From contig NZ_JIAC01000001.1 in assembly GCF_000687995.1 (NCBI RefSeq), forward strand, positions 186,001-250,000: a DNA stretch of 64,000 bases, read 5' to 3'. The notes beneath the pieces are model-generated. The model searched no databases. It was not told the DNA's origin and saw only the letters and a program-made list of their open reading frames with translations. Below, one piece after another: positions 26,001 to 33,517 of this stretch. How positions within the stretch are numbered: position 1 is the first letter of the stretch; every line of letters begins with the position of its first letter. Made by a program: the position numbers and the translations under genes. This DNA is from Selenomonas ruminantium AC2024 (lineage in GTDB: Bacteria; Bacillota; Negativicutes; Selenomonadales; Selenomonadaceae).

Positions 26001-27576
26001 GCACGCCTTCGGCCACAGGGCCCTGCACCACCTCTGCCAGCTCCTGATGGTCATGGATAAAAGCCGCCATGCGGGAGGGAGACCATGCCTTGCCCCCCAG
26101 CACAAAATAATCCCGCTTGGCCTCATAGCGCTGCATATCCGCCAGCACCGTGCGCTTTTCCCGCAGGGCATGGAGCAGGGACTGGCGCTCTTCTGCCAAA
26201 CGCGTGCCCCGCTGGGCAAGCTCCGCCCCATCGCTATGGGCCAGCCGCTCGCAGATGCCGGACACCGACCGCTCCATATCCCCCTTGGCATCATCAATCA
26301 GGGACACGCACAAATCCTGAATCCCTGCCGGCAGTTTTTCCTTCAATACCGACAGTGCCTTGTTGGTGGCACTGGTCACCAGCACATGCTGGCCCTGGGC
26401 CAGAAAATGGCCCAGCAGATTGGCAATGGTATGGGTCTTGCCCGTGCCGGGAGGCCCCTGCACCACCACCGCCGGTGAGGCGGCAATCTTCCGGGCAATG
26501 CCCAGCTGCTCCGCGTTGGCGGCTTTGGTCAGCAGAATATCCTCAGCCTCACCCCGGATGTCATCGAGATTCAGGGTTTCCGGCTCCGCCTTTTCCTGAG
26601 GAGCGTCCGGGTCCACAATCCGCAACAGAGCCTCGGGCACATCCCCCTCCTGCTCAATGCGGGCCATGATGGCGCCGATGGAACGCTCCGTCCCCGGCTG
26701 CACCTTCCGCAAGAACAGCACCTGCCTATCATAGGTCAGATACCAGTCCGTGGGCAGCACATCAAAACGGTTGGCCGCATAACGGCAGTTGGGCGTGAGA
26801 GCTCCGGCATTCTCCGCCAGAAAGGCCTCCATATTCTCCGCCCAGGGATGCAAATCCGCCTCATCCAATGCCTCGGCAAAGGCCCGAATCCCCTCGGCCT
26901 CCACCCCCGGCATTTCCTGAAACATATCCACATAAAGTTCCGTGGGATATTCCGCAGACAAAAGCTGCATCTTGCCCTTGTTATCGTAATGCAGGCGCAC
27001 CCGCTTCAAAATAATCGGATGATTGATGGCCGAATCCAAACCGCTCAAAAAAAAGCCATTGCCCGCCACAAGTTCCAGCCTATCCGGGTCTTTGCGCAAT
27101 TTGTCGTAAAGCTCATAGAGCTGCATAAAGAGTTCCTGCGTGCGGCTCTTGACCATTTCCCCGGCCCGCCAGAGCGTGCGCTGCCGCTTCCATTTTTCCA
27201 AAGCCGCCAGACGCACCCCGGAATCCACAAACCGCTCCGTCACATCACCGAGCCGTTCGTCATGGCGCAGGCGTTCTTCCCGCACCTCGATATCCGTCAC
27301 GGCAAAATCCCGCCAGTTGGGCGTTCGAATCCAGCCCAAGAGGTCAAAGGGCAGTTCCGGGCAGGGAATAAACTCCGGCTTTTCCACTTCCAGCAGAACA
27401 TCCTCGCTGACGCCTTCCGCCTGCGGCAGCACGCGAATCCGCTTAGGGTCCACGGGCAACTCGTCCAGGAACAGCGACCACTCCTCCTCTTTGATACTGC
27501 GCACCAATTTTTGCCGCAGGGAAGCCACCTTGCGGATATAATCCAATAACTTTAAGACCTTTTTCTGGTTATCCAT
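23092..27576 (-). CDS. Large SF1 helicase with C-terminal nuclease-like domain
   Basis: Protein of about 1494 residues. It has Walker A QGPPGTGKTHT near 375, Walker B IILIDEASQAD near 1072, a motif III-like GDDKQVSP, and late SF1 motifs DFQGDERDVIFLSLVDS and NVAASRARDQLWV near 1306. This is the AAA_11/AAA_12 Upf1-like arrangement with a very long helical insert. The last 100 residues (ACDGEHW, LERLGWHFLRVRGSSWYLNP) match DUF559/Vsr-like endonuclease domains. ATG at 27576 is preferred (GAGGT 5-9 bases upstream). The frame opens at 27630, but that stretch encodes the DnaA-box palindrome. Relatives occur among defence genes; the role here is not known. Confidence 0.85.
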   Translation of the reverse strand: MDNQKKVLKLLDYIRKVASLRQKLVRSIKEEEWSLFLDELPVDPKRIRVLPQAEGVSEDVLLEVEKPEFIPCPELPFDLLGWIRTPNWRDFAVTDIEVREERLRHDERLGDVTERFVDSGVRLAALEKWKRQRTLWRAGEMVKSRTQELFMQLYELYDKLRKDPDRLELVAGNGFFLSGLDSAINHPIILKRVRLHYDNKGKMQLLSAEYPTELYVDMFQEMPGVEAEGIRAFAEALDEADLHPWAENMEAFLAENAGALTPNCRYAANRFDVLPTDWYLTYDRQVLFLRKVQPGTERSIGAIMARIEQEGDVPEALLRIVDPDAPQEKAEPETLNLDDIRGEAEDILLTKAANAEQLGIARKIAASPAVVVQGPPGTGKTHTIANLLGHFLAQGQHVLVTSATNKALSVLKEKLPAGIQDLCVSLIDDAKGDMERSVSGICERLAHSDGAELAQRGTRLAEERQSLLHALREKRTVLADMQRYEAKRDYFVLGGKAWSPSRMAAFIHDHQELAEVVQGPVAEGVLPLSQDELADLYRSNGVFTAESLREIAEDLPDRGRMLSPEEAGRLIELAASEQDKRQELLAGLQDVTLDEVGCLCRKGQQVAGELSLDRLREAGELYDQIDFARLEEKWAQEAMLAGKLKGAHLEMWQMLGRSIARVQQLKQQNLTQFFGVEFAYQGKRELNQELIQTLAEMSETFDNGGLSWWRKLCHSGWKAVQREFVIDGHGLESRRDCQLAMQYVALQQARSEVRVKWRQLLEPYGMVSYEELAASGDDCDDLLSARWREIQGYLSWQENVWQDLLLLWRQAGVNMNLVYRPANFATPHGELADQLRWLREDFPRWQQLLLMQAGRQHSADSLRETRAAIAEADGILARQFGAALADGDSAAYAAAYEKLAAYEKLLPLFEKRQEYLERLAELAPQWAARIAGQDGRDGEAQVPENIGDAWLYAQFKRELGELPKADAQALAGEIEELTSRLRQVTAELAETRAWQHLLENVSGTGLQASLVGWSKAVQKLGKGKGRYAARHIREARDCMLEAQRAVPAWIMPLSRVWQNLNPASPKFDIILIDEASQADITALPLLYFGRKIIIVGDDKQVSPAAVGVTAAEITHLQGTTIDGVIKHASLYTMDSSLYDIAQMNFAARMLTEHFRCVPEIIGYSNQLAYDGRIRPLRESGGSSLQPLVPVQVEGQRDGKKNLAEAEYIVAVLAACLEEPAYQGKSFGAISLLGDEQGKLIRELAAERIGIGALEACDFLCGSPADFQGDERDVIFLSLVDSPAEDTPLRLVGDGHAGSTLKRYNVAASRARDQLWVIHSMAAAALKEGDLRRGLIEYAENPDAGLGDREPQQPTSLELTVTRSLQAEGYQILQDMAVGSLRVPVAAVSGNSRVIVACDGEHWVDSIKEAASQRYSQAVLERLGWHFLRVRGSSWYLNPEAALEKLKAQLADLGIVPGETTPAENSAAERQQQALWVRQRAEQLLGEWHKEEIDA

Positions 27577-27609
27577 ATAAACCTCAGAACCATTCACATT
27601 TTCACCAGG

Positions 27610-27665
27610 GTTATCCACAGATTTATCCACTAATCCACAATTTTGGGGATAAATCTGTGGATAAC
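27610..27665. promoter_or_regulatory. Palindromic cluster of DnaA-box sequences
   Basis: TTATCCACA occurs at 27611-27619 and its complement TGTGGATAA at 27656-27664, both perfect DnaA boxes. Near matches lie at 27623-27631, 27631-27639 and 27644-27652. Together they form an inverted repeat with 21-base arms (one mismatch) and a loop of about 14 bases, between the helicase gene and the divergent exported-protein gene. Confidence 0.7.
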
Positions 27666-27745
27666 TTCCTTTTGCTCGTACACCTTTTTAAGATATTCGA
27701 CTGATTTCGGCCAGTTCCTGCTAAAATTTCTAATGGCATTTTAAT

Positions 27746-27774
27746 TTGACGCAAGCAACCACTCGGTATATACT
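27746..27774 (+). promoter_or_regulatory. Promoter of the exported DUF4367-like gene
   Basis: TTGACG (27746-27751), a 17-base spacer and TATACT (27769-27774) lie 37 bases before the start codon. Confidence 0.7.
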
Positions 27775-27811
27775 GACCTTAATGAGGGACTCTGCTAAGG
27801 AGGTTTGCTTT

Positions 27812-28363
27812 ATGAATAAAAAATCCTTTGCCCTGCTGGCGGCGCTGACCGCAGGAAGCTGCTGTCTGAGTACAGTCATTACAGGCGGTACAGCCAGTGC
27901 TGCGCCGCTGGGCAGCGTGGGCATGCCCAATCCCATGAAGGCCTATGACAGCGTGGCGGAAGCCAAAGCCGCAGCCGGTTTCCAGCCTCTCTACCTGCCG
28001 TCCATGACGGGCTATCATGTGAGCCATGTCTGGGTGATTGCTGGCGATACCATCGATATCGAATACACCGCTGATGGGAAAATCGCCACAAAATTCCGCC
28101 TGCGCACCGCCCGCTGCACAGAATTGACCAACGACAATATCAGCGGCATTTACGGCGCAAAATGGGAAAAGCAGACCATCGGCGGCCTGCCTGTGTCCGT
28201 GGCGCAGGTTCCCGCCGAACGCAAAACCTACCCCGAGGGCTACGCCGCCCACTGGACGTACAACAACATGCTCTTTGCCGTCAGCGCGGAAAACATCGGC
28301 AATCCGGAGTTCATGCACCTGCTGACAGACGGCCTGGTGGAAATGAGCAAGAACTATTTCTAA
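27812..28363 (+). CDS. Exported protein, DUF4367-like
   Basis: About 183 residues with a signal peptide (MNKKSFALLAALTAGSCC, cleavage near ASAAP). The mature part has SVAEAKAAAGFQPLYLPSMTGYHV, GDTIDIEYTADGK and a C-terminal segment that resembles DUF4367-type domains found in outer-surface or anti-sigma-associated proteins. AAGGAGG lies 8 bases before ATG 27812, so upstream in-frame starts are rejected. A hairpin terminator follows at once. The function is unknown. Confidence 0.8.
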   Translation: MNKKSFALLAALTAGSCCLSTVITGGTASAAPLGSVGMPNPMKAYDSVAEAKAAAGFQPLYLPSMTGYHVSHVWVIAGDTIDIEYTADGKIATKFRLRTARCTELTNDNISGIYGAKWEKQTIGGLPVSVAQVPAERKTYPEGYAAHWTYNNMLFAVSAENIGNPEFMHLLTDGLVEMSKNYF

Positions 28364-28375
28364 ATACGCCTATAG

Positions 28376-28404
28376 GAAAAGCCGCCCGAAAGGACGGCTT
28401 TTCT
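28376..28404 (+). terminator. Terminator after the DUF4367-like gene
   Basis: The stem GAAAAGCCG/CGGCTTTTC has a short loop, lies 12 bases after the stop and works in both directions. Confidence 0.8.
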
Positions 28405-28429
28405 CATGCATAAAGTGTGGATTATAAGC

Positions 28430-28918
28430 TCAGGCAGGGATGCTGGAAGATTCTTCTGCTGGGGGAAGCTGGTCTTTTTCCTTCATAAAACAGGGAATGG
28501 CACAGAACACAAGATAGAGCCAGCCGCCAAGAATTGCGCAGACAGGCAGCAGGATAACGGCCGCCACCTGCAGGATTATGCCATACTTCAGCATTTTAGC
28601 CCGCTGCATCACCGTGCCCAACATGACCACGAAGATGCCCAACGCCAAAGCAATCAGCAGCACCACCAGAATCATCACCGGCCCAAGCAGACTAACCCCC
28701 ATGACATGGCGTATCCCCTTCAGCCAATAAATTATCGCAGCAAGCCCCAGCACGGCAATCATCCCCAAAGCAAAATACAGCAGACGCCGCTTGTAGGTTT
28801 CCTTGTCAATGCTGCGCTTCAGGCTGACCCAGCTCCAGTCCAGCCGGGTTCCCAGGAACAGGAAAAAGAATATCAGGGCAAAAACAAATCCCCAGCCCAT
28901 AACAACAAAAAAAGTCAT
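28430..28918 (-). CDS. Hypothetical four-helix membrane protein
   Basis: A 162-residue membrane protein with hydrophobic segments at about 3-24, 48-66, 77-103 and 115-140. A cationic loop lies after the first segment (LKRSIDKETYKRR), and the tail is acidic and cytoplasmic-looking. No family recognised. It stands alone, convergent with the DUF4367-like gene. Confidence 0.7.
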   Translation of the reverse strand: MTFFVVMGWGFVFALIFFFLFLGTRLDWSWVSLKRSIDKETYKRRLLYFALGMIAVLGLAAIIYWLKGIRHVMGVSLLGPVMILVVLLIALALGIFVVMLGTVMQRAKMLKYGIILQVAAVILLPVCAILGGWLYLVFCAIPCFMKEKDQLPPAEESSSIPA

Positions 28919-29216
28919 CTAATCATCCCTTCTATGAAATAAATCAGTTGTATGGTAACACATCTTGGTTAGAACAGGATTAGAATGGTTAGAATAGTTA
29001 CCACGATGGGATTCGAGGTGAAAGGCGCGGCAGGCCATAACTATAGCTATTTTCATGAATCCTTACTGCCATAACACTATCGAATTGGCTGGCGCATCTT
29101 CTCTCTTGTGGAGAGAAGCGGAGTTGCTGTTGGCAGAGATTGTTTCTTTTGCTTGAACGAAAGCCCTTTTGTCCAGTATGGCATTACATGTAATAGTATG
29201 CAGAAGAACTGACTTG

Positions 29217-29414
29217 GCGGGGCGGCTGGGAGCTACTTCTGGCGAAGCGTATGGGCATTGGCGTGAAGAAAATTATTTTTGCCTACATACGAAAAAACTC
29301 CAAGCACTTTTGTCTGAACGCAGTGAGTTTAAGTGCTTGGAGTTTTATAAAAGGCAAAAATAAATTTTAGCCAAGGCTCATAGCGCAGCGGAAGCAGCTC
29401 CCAGCCGCCCCGCC
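29217..29414. repeat. Nested palindromic element D
   Basis: Perfect 19-bp outer arms at 29217-29235 and 29396-29414. The middle arms are AT-rich (AAAATTATTTTTGCC type), the inner arms are AAAACTCCAAGCACTT with its complement, and the apical motif is at 29310-29327. It ends 24 bases before the pgi stop. I see nothing else in 28919-29437. Confidence 0.85.
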
Positions 29415-29437
29415 AATACGCATGACCTTAGAAAGAT

Positions 29438-30898
29438 TTATTTCTGGTTAGCAGCCTTTACTTCAGCCAGCTTCGGTCCCATAATGCGCTTGTAGGACTC
29501 TACGCCCGGCTGGTTGAAGGCATCCACGTTGGAGAGTTCGCCTTCGTAAGCTACGGACATAGCCAGCATGTAGAGGAGCTCGCCGAGGTGGTAAGCGTTG
29601 AGCTTCGGCAGAGTGAAGCAAGCGTTGTAGCGCTTGTTGGATGCCAGAGCGTCAGCGTTGGACTGACGGGCAACTTCGAGAGCCTGGCCCATGGTTACGC
29701 CGGAGATATCGGACAGTTTCTTCACATCCGGGAAGATATCGGGAATCGTGAGGTCCTTTTCCCAATCAGCCAGACGGATGAACTGAACGACTTTGTTGAG
29801 CTTGCCTTCCTGATGCTGCTGCGTCTGGGAATGCATGTCCGTGGTGCCGACAGCAACGAGCGGCGTACGGCCGTAGCAAACTTCCTTGCCGTCCTTGTTG
29901 TACTGCTTGCCGAGGGATTCAGCCAGCAGCTGGATGTACCATTCGGAAACGGACTTCATGTAATCGCCATAAGGCATCATAACTTCGATATCGCGACCAT
30001 GCTTTTCGGATGCAGCAAACTTCAGAGCAGCATTGAGCATTGCCGGGTTCTGCCAGAGGTCATCATTCTGGCAGGCCTTATCCATGTCACGGGCGCCTTT
30101 GAGGAAGGACTCAATGTCAAAGCCCACGCAGGCAGCCAGCGTCAGGCCGACTTCGCAGAAGATGGAGAAACGGCCGCCCACCCCATCGGGTACAGCGTAC
30201 TGCGGCCAGCCTTTTTCGATAGCCAGCTTCTTGAGGAGGGTCTGCTTTTCCATGTTCGGGTCGGTAACAGCAACCACTTCCACATCGATATCGCCGAGCT
30301 TCTGCAGGGCATCATAGATGACCATGAAGTTGCTCATGGTATCGAGCGTGCCGCCGGATTTGGAGATAACGAGCAGCAGCACTTTGAGGTTGCGCTTTTC
30401 ATGGGATTTGGTGACTTTGGCGCTGTTTTCGAGATAGTGGATGATGTCACCCGTGCGGCGCGGGTCGATGTTCTGGCCGCTGAAGATGATTTTCGGGAAG
30501 CCGTTGCGTTCTGCCTTCGGCAGTTCGTTCCAGAATTCACCGCAATGCACATCAAAGATAACCTTGTCGCCCAGGAAGGAGCCGCCGATACCCAGAGATA
30601 CAACGAAATCCACGTTGTCCTTTACATGGTCGGTCAGTTCCTGCAGGTGCTTCAGGGAAGACGGGCTATTGAGATGGCCTTCTTCAATGTAGGGCAGCTG
30701 GGAGAACAGCACCTTTTCCGGCTCGCCGTCCTTGGACAGATGCGCACGGATAAAGCCTTTCTCACGCATAACCTTCATGGCTTCGTGAGCTTTCTTCAAA
30801 TCTTCTTCATAGCTTTTCAGGTCAGCTTCCGTAACCTTACCTTCGCCGTACAGGTTTTCGTAATCAAACTCAAAACCGGATGCAAGCTTCAAACTCAT
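29438..30898 (-). CDS. pgi: Glucose-6-phosphate isomerase
   Basis: Glycolytic enzyme of 486 residues interconverting glucose-6-phosphate and fructose-6-phosphate. SIS-fold motifs seen are SLGIGGSFLGDKV (about 99-111), ISKSGGTLDT (phosphate-binding, about 180-189), VGGRFSIFCEVGL (about 238-250), the catalytic Glu/His regions around HSQTQQHQEGKLNKVVQFI, and the C-terminal Lys in NQPGVESYKRIMG. The length is intermediate, as in other anaerobes. It is monocistronic, with a palindromic element directly downstream. Its substrate links to the phosphoglucomutase gene 0.8 kb away. Confidence 0.96.
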   Translation of the reverse strand: MSLKLASGFEFDYENLYGEGKVTEADLKSYEEDLKKAHEAMKVMREKGFIRAHLSKDGEPEKVLFSQLPYIEEGHLNSPSSLKHLQELTDHVKDNVDFVVSLGIGGSFLGDKVIFDVHCGEFWNELPKAERNGFPKIIFSGQNIDPRRTGDIIHYLENSAKVTKSHEKRNLKVLLLVISKSGGTLDTMSNFMVIYDALQKLGDIDVEVVAVTDPNMEKQTLLKKLAIEKGWPQYAVPDGVGGRFSIFCEVGLTLAACVGFDIESFLKGARDMDKACQNDDLWQNPAMLNAALKFAASEKHGRDIEVMMPYGDYMKSVSEWYIQLLAESLGKQYNKDGKEVCYGRTPLVAVGTTDMHSQTQQHQEGKLNKVVQFIRLADWEKDLTIPDIFPDVKKLSDISGVTMGQALEVARQSNADALASNKRYNACFTLPKLNAYHLGELLYMLAMSVAYEGELSNVDAFNQPGVESYKRIMGPKLAEVKAANQK

Positions 30899-31074
30899 TG
30901 TCTACACTCCTCTAGTTCATTCATTCCATATTGGTATCATTACATACATATTGATTATAACGCAGTTGTTCAAATTTTGCCATAGGCAAAATTACTTATT
31001 CGCGTTTCGTCGATACGACATAACGCAGTTATTCCGATTTTGCCATAGGAAATTATGTGACAATAGAAAAAAGG

Positions 31075-31660
31075 AAATGTGAACTTGCAGTTTGTCAATG
31101 TTACTGCGAGATTACTTTTATTTGTTACAGCTCAGTTTGGGCGGAGGTGGTAATACTTTTCGCCGTTGCACTGAATGACCCACAAGTAAATGTATGGATT
31201 TTTTAGCGACCTGCGCCGGGCAAGACCGGCGGCGCGTATGTTCAGCCCAGTGTTTAGTTTATGCCGTTTGTGGGCCAGTCCTCACTGCGTTCGGACAGTC
31301 GTTCCACGGCGAAAAGCATTACCACCTCCGCCCCTAAGCGCTGTTCGTAGCAATCACTATTTTCGTGGTGACAAGGAGCAAGTACATCGATGTTCTTGTT
31401 ACGGGAACAGCAAGTTCTCGCCGCTTGCCTAATCCGTAACCTGGGGCGGACGGGGAGTGATTTTTCTGTCAGGAGCGACTGCCTGAACGCAGTGAAGGCC
31501 GGCCCCAGCAAGAAAATGCTAAAAAAATACGCTGAAAGAAGCGCCGTTGGCCTGCCCGGCGCAGGTAACTGGACATCGCTATTTAACGAGGGGGTCGTTT
31601 AGCGGAAAACAGAAAAATTACTCCCCGTTCGCCCCTTGACTGCGTATAAGCGGGATACCA
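31075..31660. repeat. Composite palindromic repeat, right copy (elements F' and G')
   Basis: An inverted, diverged copy of 1-475, extending beyond the window-edge limit of the other copy. It contains element F' (31139-31335) and element G' (31443-31635). The arms of G' start with GGGGCGGACGGGGAGT and pair with 31607-31635 with two mismatches. Apical motifs lie at 31281-31298 (reverse) and 31479-31496 (forward). It fills the gap between pgi and the phosphoglucomutase gene; I see no gene in 30899-31737. Confidence 0.8.
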
Positions 31661-31737
31661 TAAGCACGAACTAACGCAGAAAGTGCGTTGACCAAATTCT
31701 ACGTCAACGCACTTTTGGTTAATGATATTGAATTATT

Positions 31738-33420
31738 TTAGGACAGATAAGGTTTAACGGCCTCAGCCATCTTATCTTTGGCAGCCTGTGCTTCGGCGAG
31801 GTCTTTGCCCTTCGTCGTGTAGTAAGCCTTGATTTTCGGCTCGGTGCCGGACGGACGGATGATGACGGAAGAACCGTCTTCAAGTTCGTACGTCAGCACG
31901 TTGGCTTTGGGCAGGCCCGTAGCAGCGGTGTCGAGGTAGTCGATAACCTTGACGACCTTCTTGCCGGCCAGTTCCTGAATCGGGTCTTTGCGCAGATTTT
32001 CCATCATGCCCTTCATCTTGTCCATGCCCGAAAGGCCCGGGAACTCGAAGCTGTCCACCTTGTTGAGGTAACGGCCATACTGGCTGTAAATTTCTTCGAG
32101 GCGCTGTTTGATGGACGAACCCTTACTGCGATAGTAAGCGGCCATTTCGCAAATCAGCATGGAAGCGACCACAGCATCCTTATCGCGGACATAGGGGCCG
32201 GCGAGATAGCCGTAGCTTTCCTCGAAACCAAAGATGAAGCGATCTTCTTCGCCTTTTTTCTCCAAACCGAGAATCTGGTCGCCAATCCACTTGAAGCCCG
32301 TGAGCGTGTGGCGCAGTTCTACGCCATAATGCTTAGCCACGGCATCCGCCAGCGGCGTGGACACGATGGATTTTACAGCCACAGGCTCTTTGGGCATGGT
32401 GCCCTTTTCCTGACGGCCGGCGCAGATGTAGTCGAGGAGCAGGACGCCCATCTCGTTGCCGGAAACCAGCTCATAGGAGCCATCCGGGCACTTCATGGCG
32501 ATACCCACGCGGTCAGCATCCGGGTCGGTGGCAAGCATGAGGTCAGCATCCGTTTTCTTCGCCAGTTCCACGCCTTTTTCCATAGCGGCAAGGATTTCCG
32601 GGTTCGGATAGGAGCAGGTCGTGAAATAGCCGTTGGGGTATTCCTGTTCCGGCACAATCGTCACATCATCAATGCCGATGTCGCGCAGTACGCGGGTAAC
32701 GGGTACAAGACCGGTACCGTTTAAGGGGCTATAAACGAGCTTCAGGCCAGCCGTCTTGCAGAGGCCGGGACGAACCTGGCAGGCCTCGATATTTTTATAC
32801 AGGCCTTCCTTGCAGTCTTCCCCGACAAACTTAATCAGACCTTTTTCCACACCTTCGGCAAAGGACATATACTTTGCGCCTGTGAGCACATCGGTTTTCT
32901 GAATGGCGTTGTAAACGACGTCAGCGGCATCATCCGTCATCTGACAGCCGTCCGGGCCGTAGGCTTTGTAGCCGTTGTACTTGGCCGGGTTGTGGCTGGC
33001 CGTCACCATGATGCCGGCATTGGCTTTATAGAAACGGGTGGCAAAAGAAAGGGCGGGTACCGGCATGGGCTCGTCGTAAATGCGCACGTTAATGCCATTG
33101 GCGGCCAAAACACCTGCAGCTTCTTTGGCAAAAGTCCAGCCTTTGAGGCGGGTATCGTAGCTGATGGCAACCGTCTGCGTGCCGCCTTCACCTTTTACCC
33201 AGTCGGCAACACCCTGCGTTGCCTGACGGACAACCCAGATGTTCATGCGGTTCGTGCCAGCACCTAACGTGCCGCGCAGACCAGCCGTACCAAACTGCAG
33301 AGCAGCCGCAAAGTGCTCCTTGATGGCTTCATCATCACCTGCAATGTCCCGCAACTCTTTCCCCAGGTCGCAGTCAATCAGGTCAGCTCCCAGCCAGCGT
33401 TTGTATTCATCTTGATACAT
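31738..33420 (-). CDS. Phosphoglucomutase/phosphomannomutase family (PgcA-like)
   Basis: An alpha-D-phosphohexomutase of 560 residues that interconverts hexose 1- and 6-phosphates and feeds nucleotide-sugar and wall synthesis. The phosphoserine loop is GIMVTASHNPAKYNGYK (about 137-153), the Mg-binding loop DPDADRVG is near 300, the sugar loop GFEESYG is near 400, and the phosphate-binding loop RPSGTEPKIK is near 510. The frame is open to 33714, but that part is not protein-like; ATG at 33420 has a GGGTGG ribosome site and the family N-terminus. The length suits the long PgcA type. Confidence 0.95.
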   Translation of the reverse strand: MYQDEYKRWLGADLIDCDLGKELRDIAGDDEAIKEHFAAALQFGTAGLRGTLGAGTNRMNIWVVRQATQGVADWVKGEGGTQTVAISYDTRLKGWTFAKEAAGVLAANGINVRIYDEPMPVPALSFATRFYKANAGIMVTASHNPAKYNGYKAYGPDGCQMTDDAADVVYNAIQKTDVLTGAKYMSFAEGVEKGLIKFVGEDCKEGLYKNIEACQVRPGLCKTAGLKLVYSPLNGTGLVPVTRVLRDIGIDDVTIVPEQEYPNGYFTTCSYPNPEILAAMEKGVELAKKTDADLMLATDPDADRVGIAMKCPDGSYELVSGNEMGVLLLDYICAGRQEKGTMPKEPVAVKSIVSTPLADAVAKHYGVELRHTLTGFKWIGDQILGLEKKGEEDRFIFGFEESYGYLAGPYVRDKDAVVASMLICEMAAYYRSKGSSIKQRLEEIYSQYGRYLNKVDSFEFPGLSGMDKMKGMMENLRKDPIQELAGKKVVKVIDYLDTAATGLPKANVLTYELEDGSSVIIRPSGTEPKIKAYYTTKGKDLAEAQAAKDKMAEAVKPYLS

Positions 33421-33517
33421 AAATAATCCACCCTTCTTGATAAAACTTGAGTCAATATATATTATATATACAACAAGGCAGGAGAAATCTCCTGCCTGAA
33501 ATGTAAACCTTTGTAAA

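Noticed and set aside
25390-26478. A 362-codon plus-strand frame opposite the helicase gene.
   Set aside because: It is a GC-rich shadow of the helicase coding sequence; no domain is seen and its composition is typical of antisense frames.
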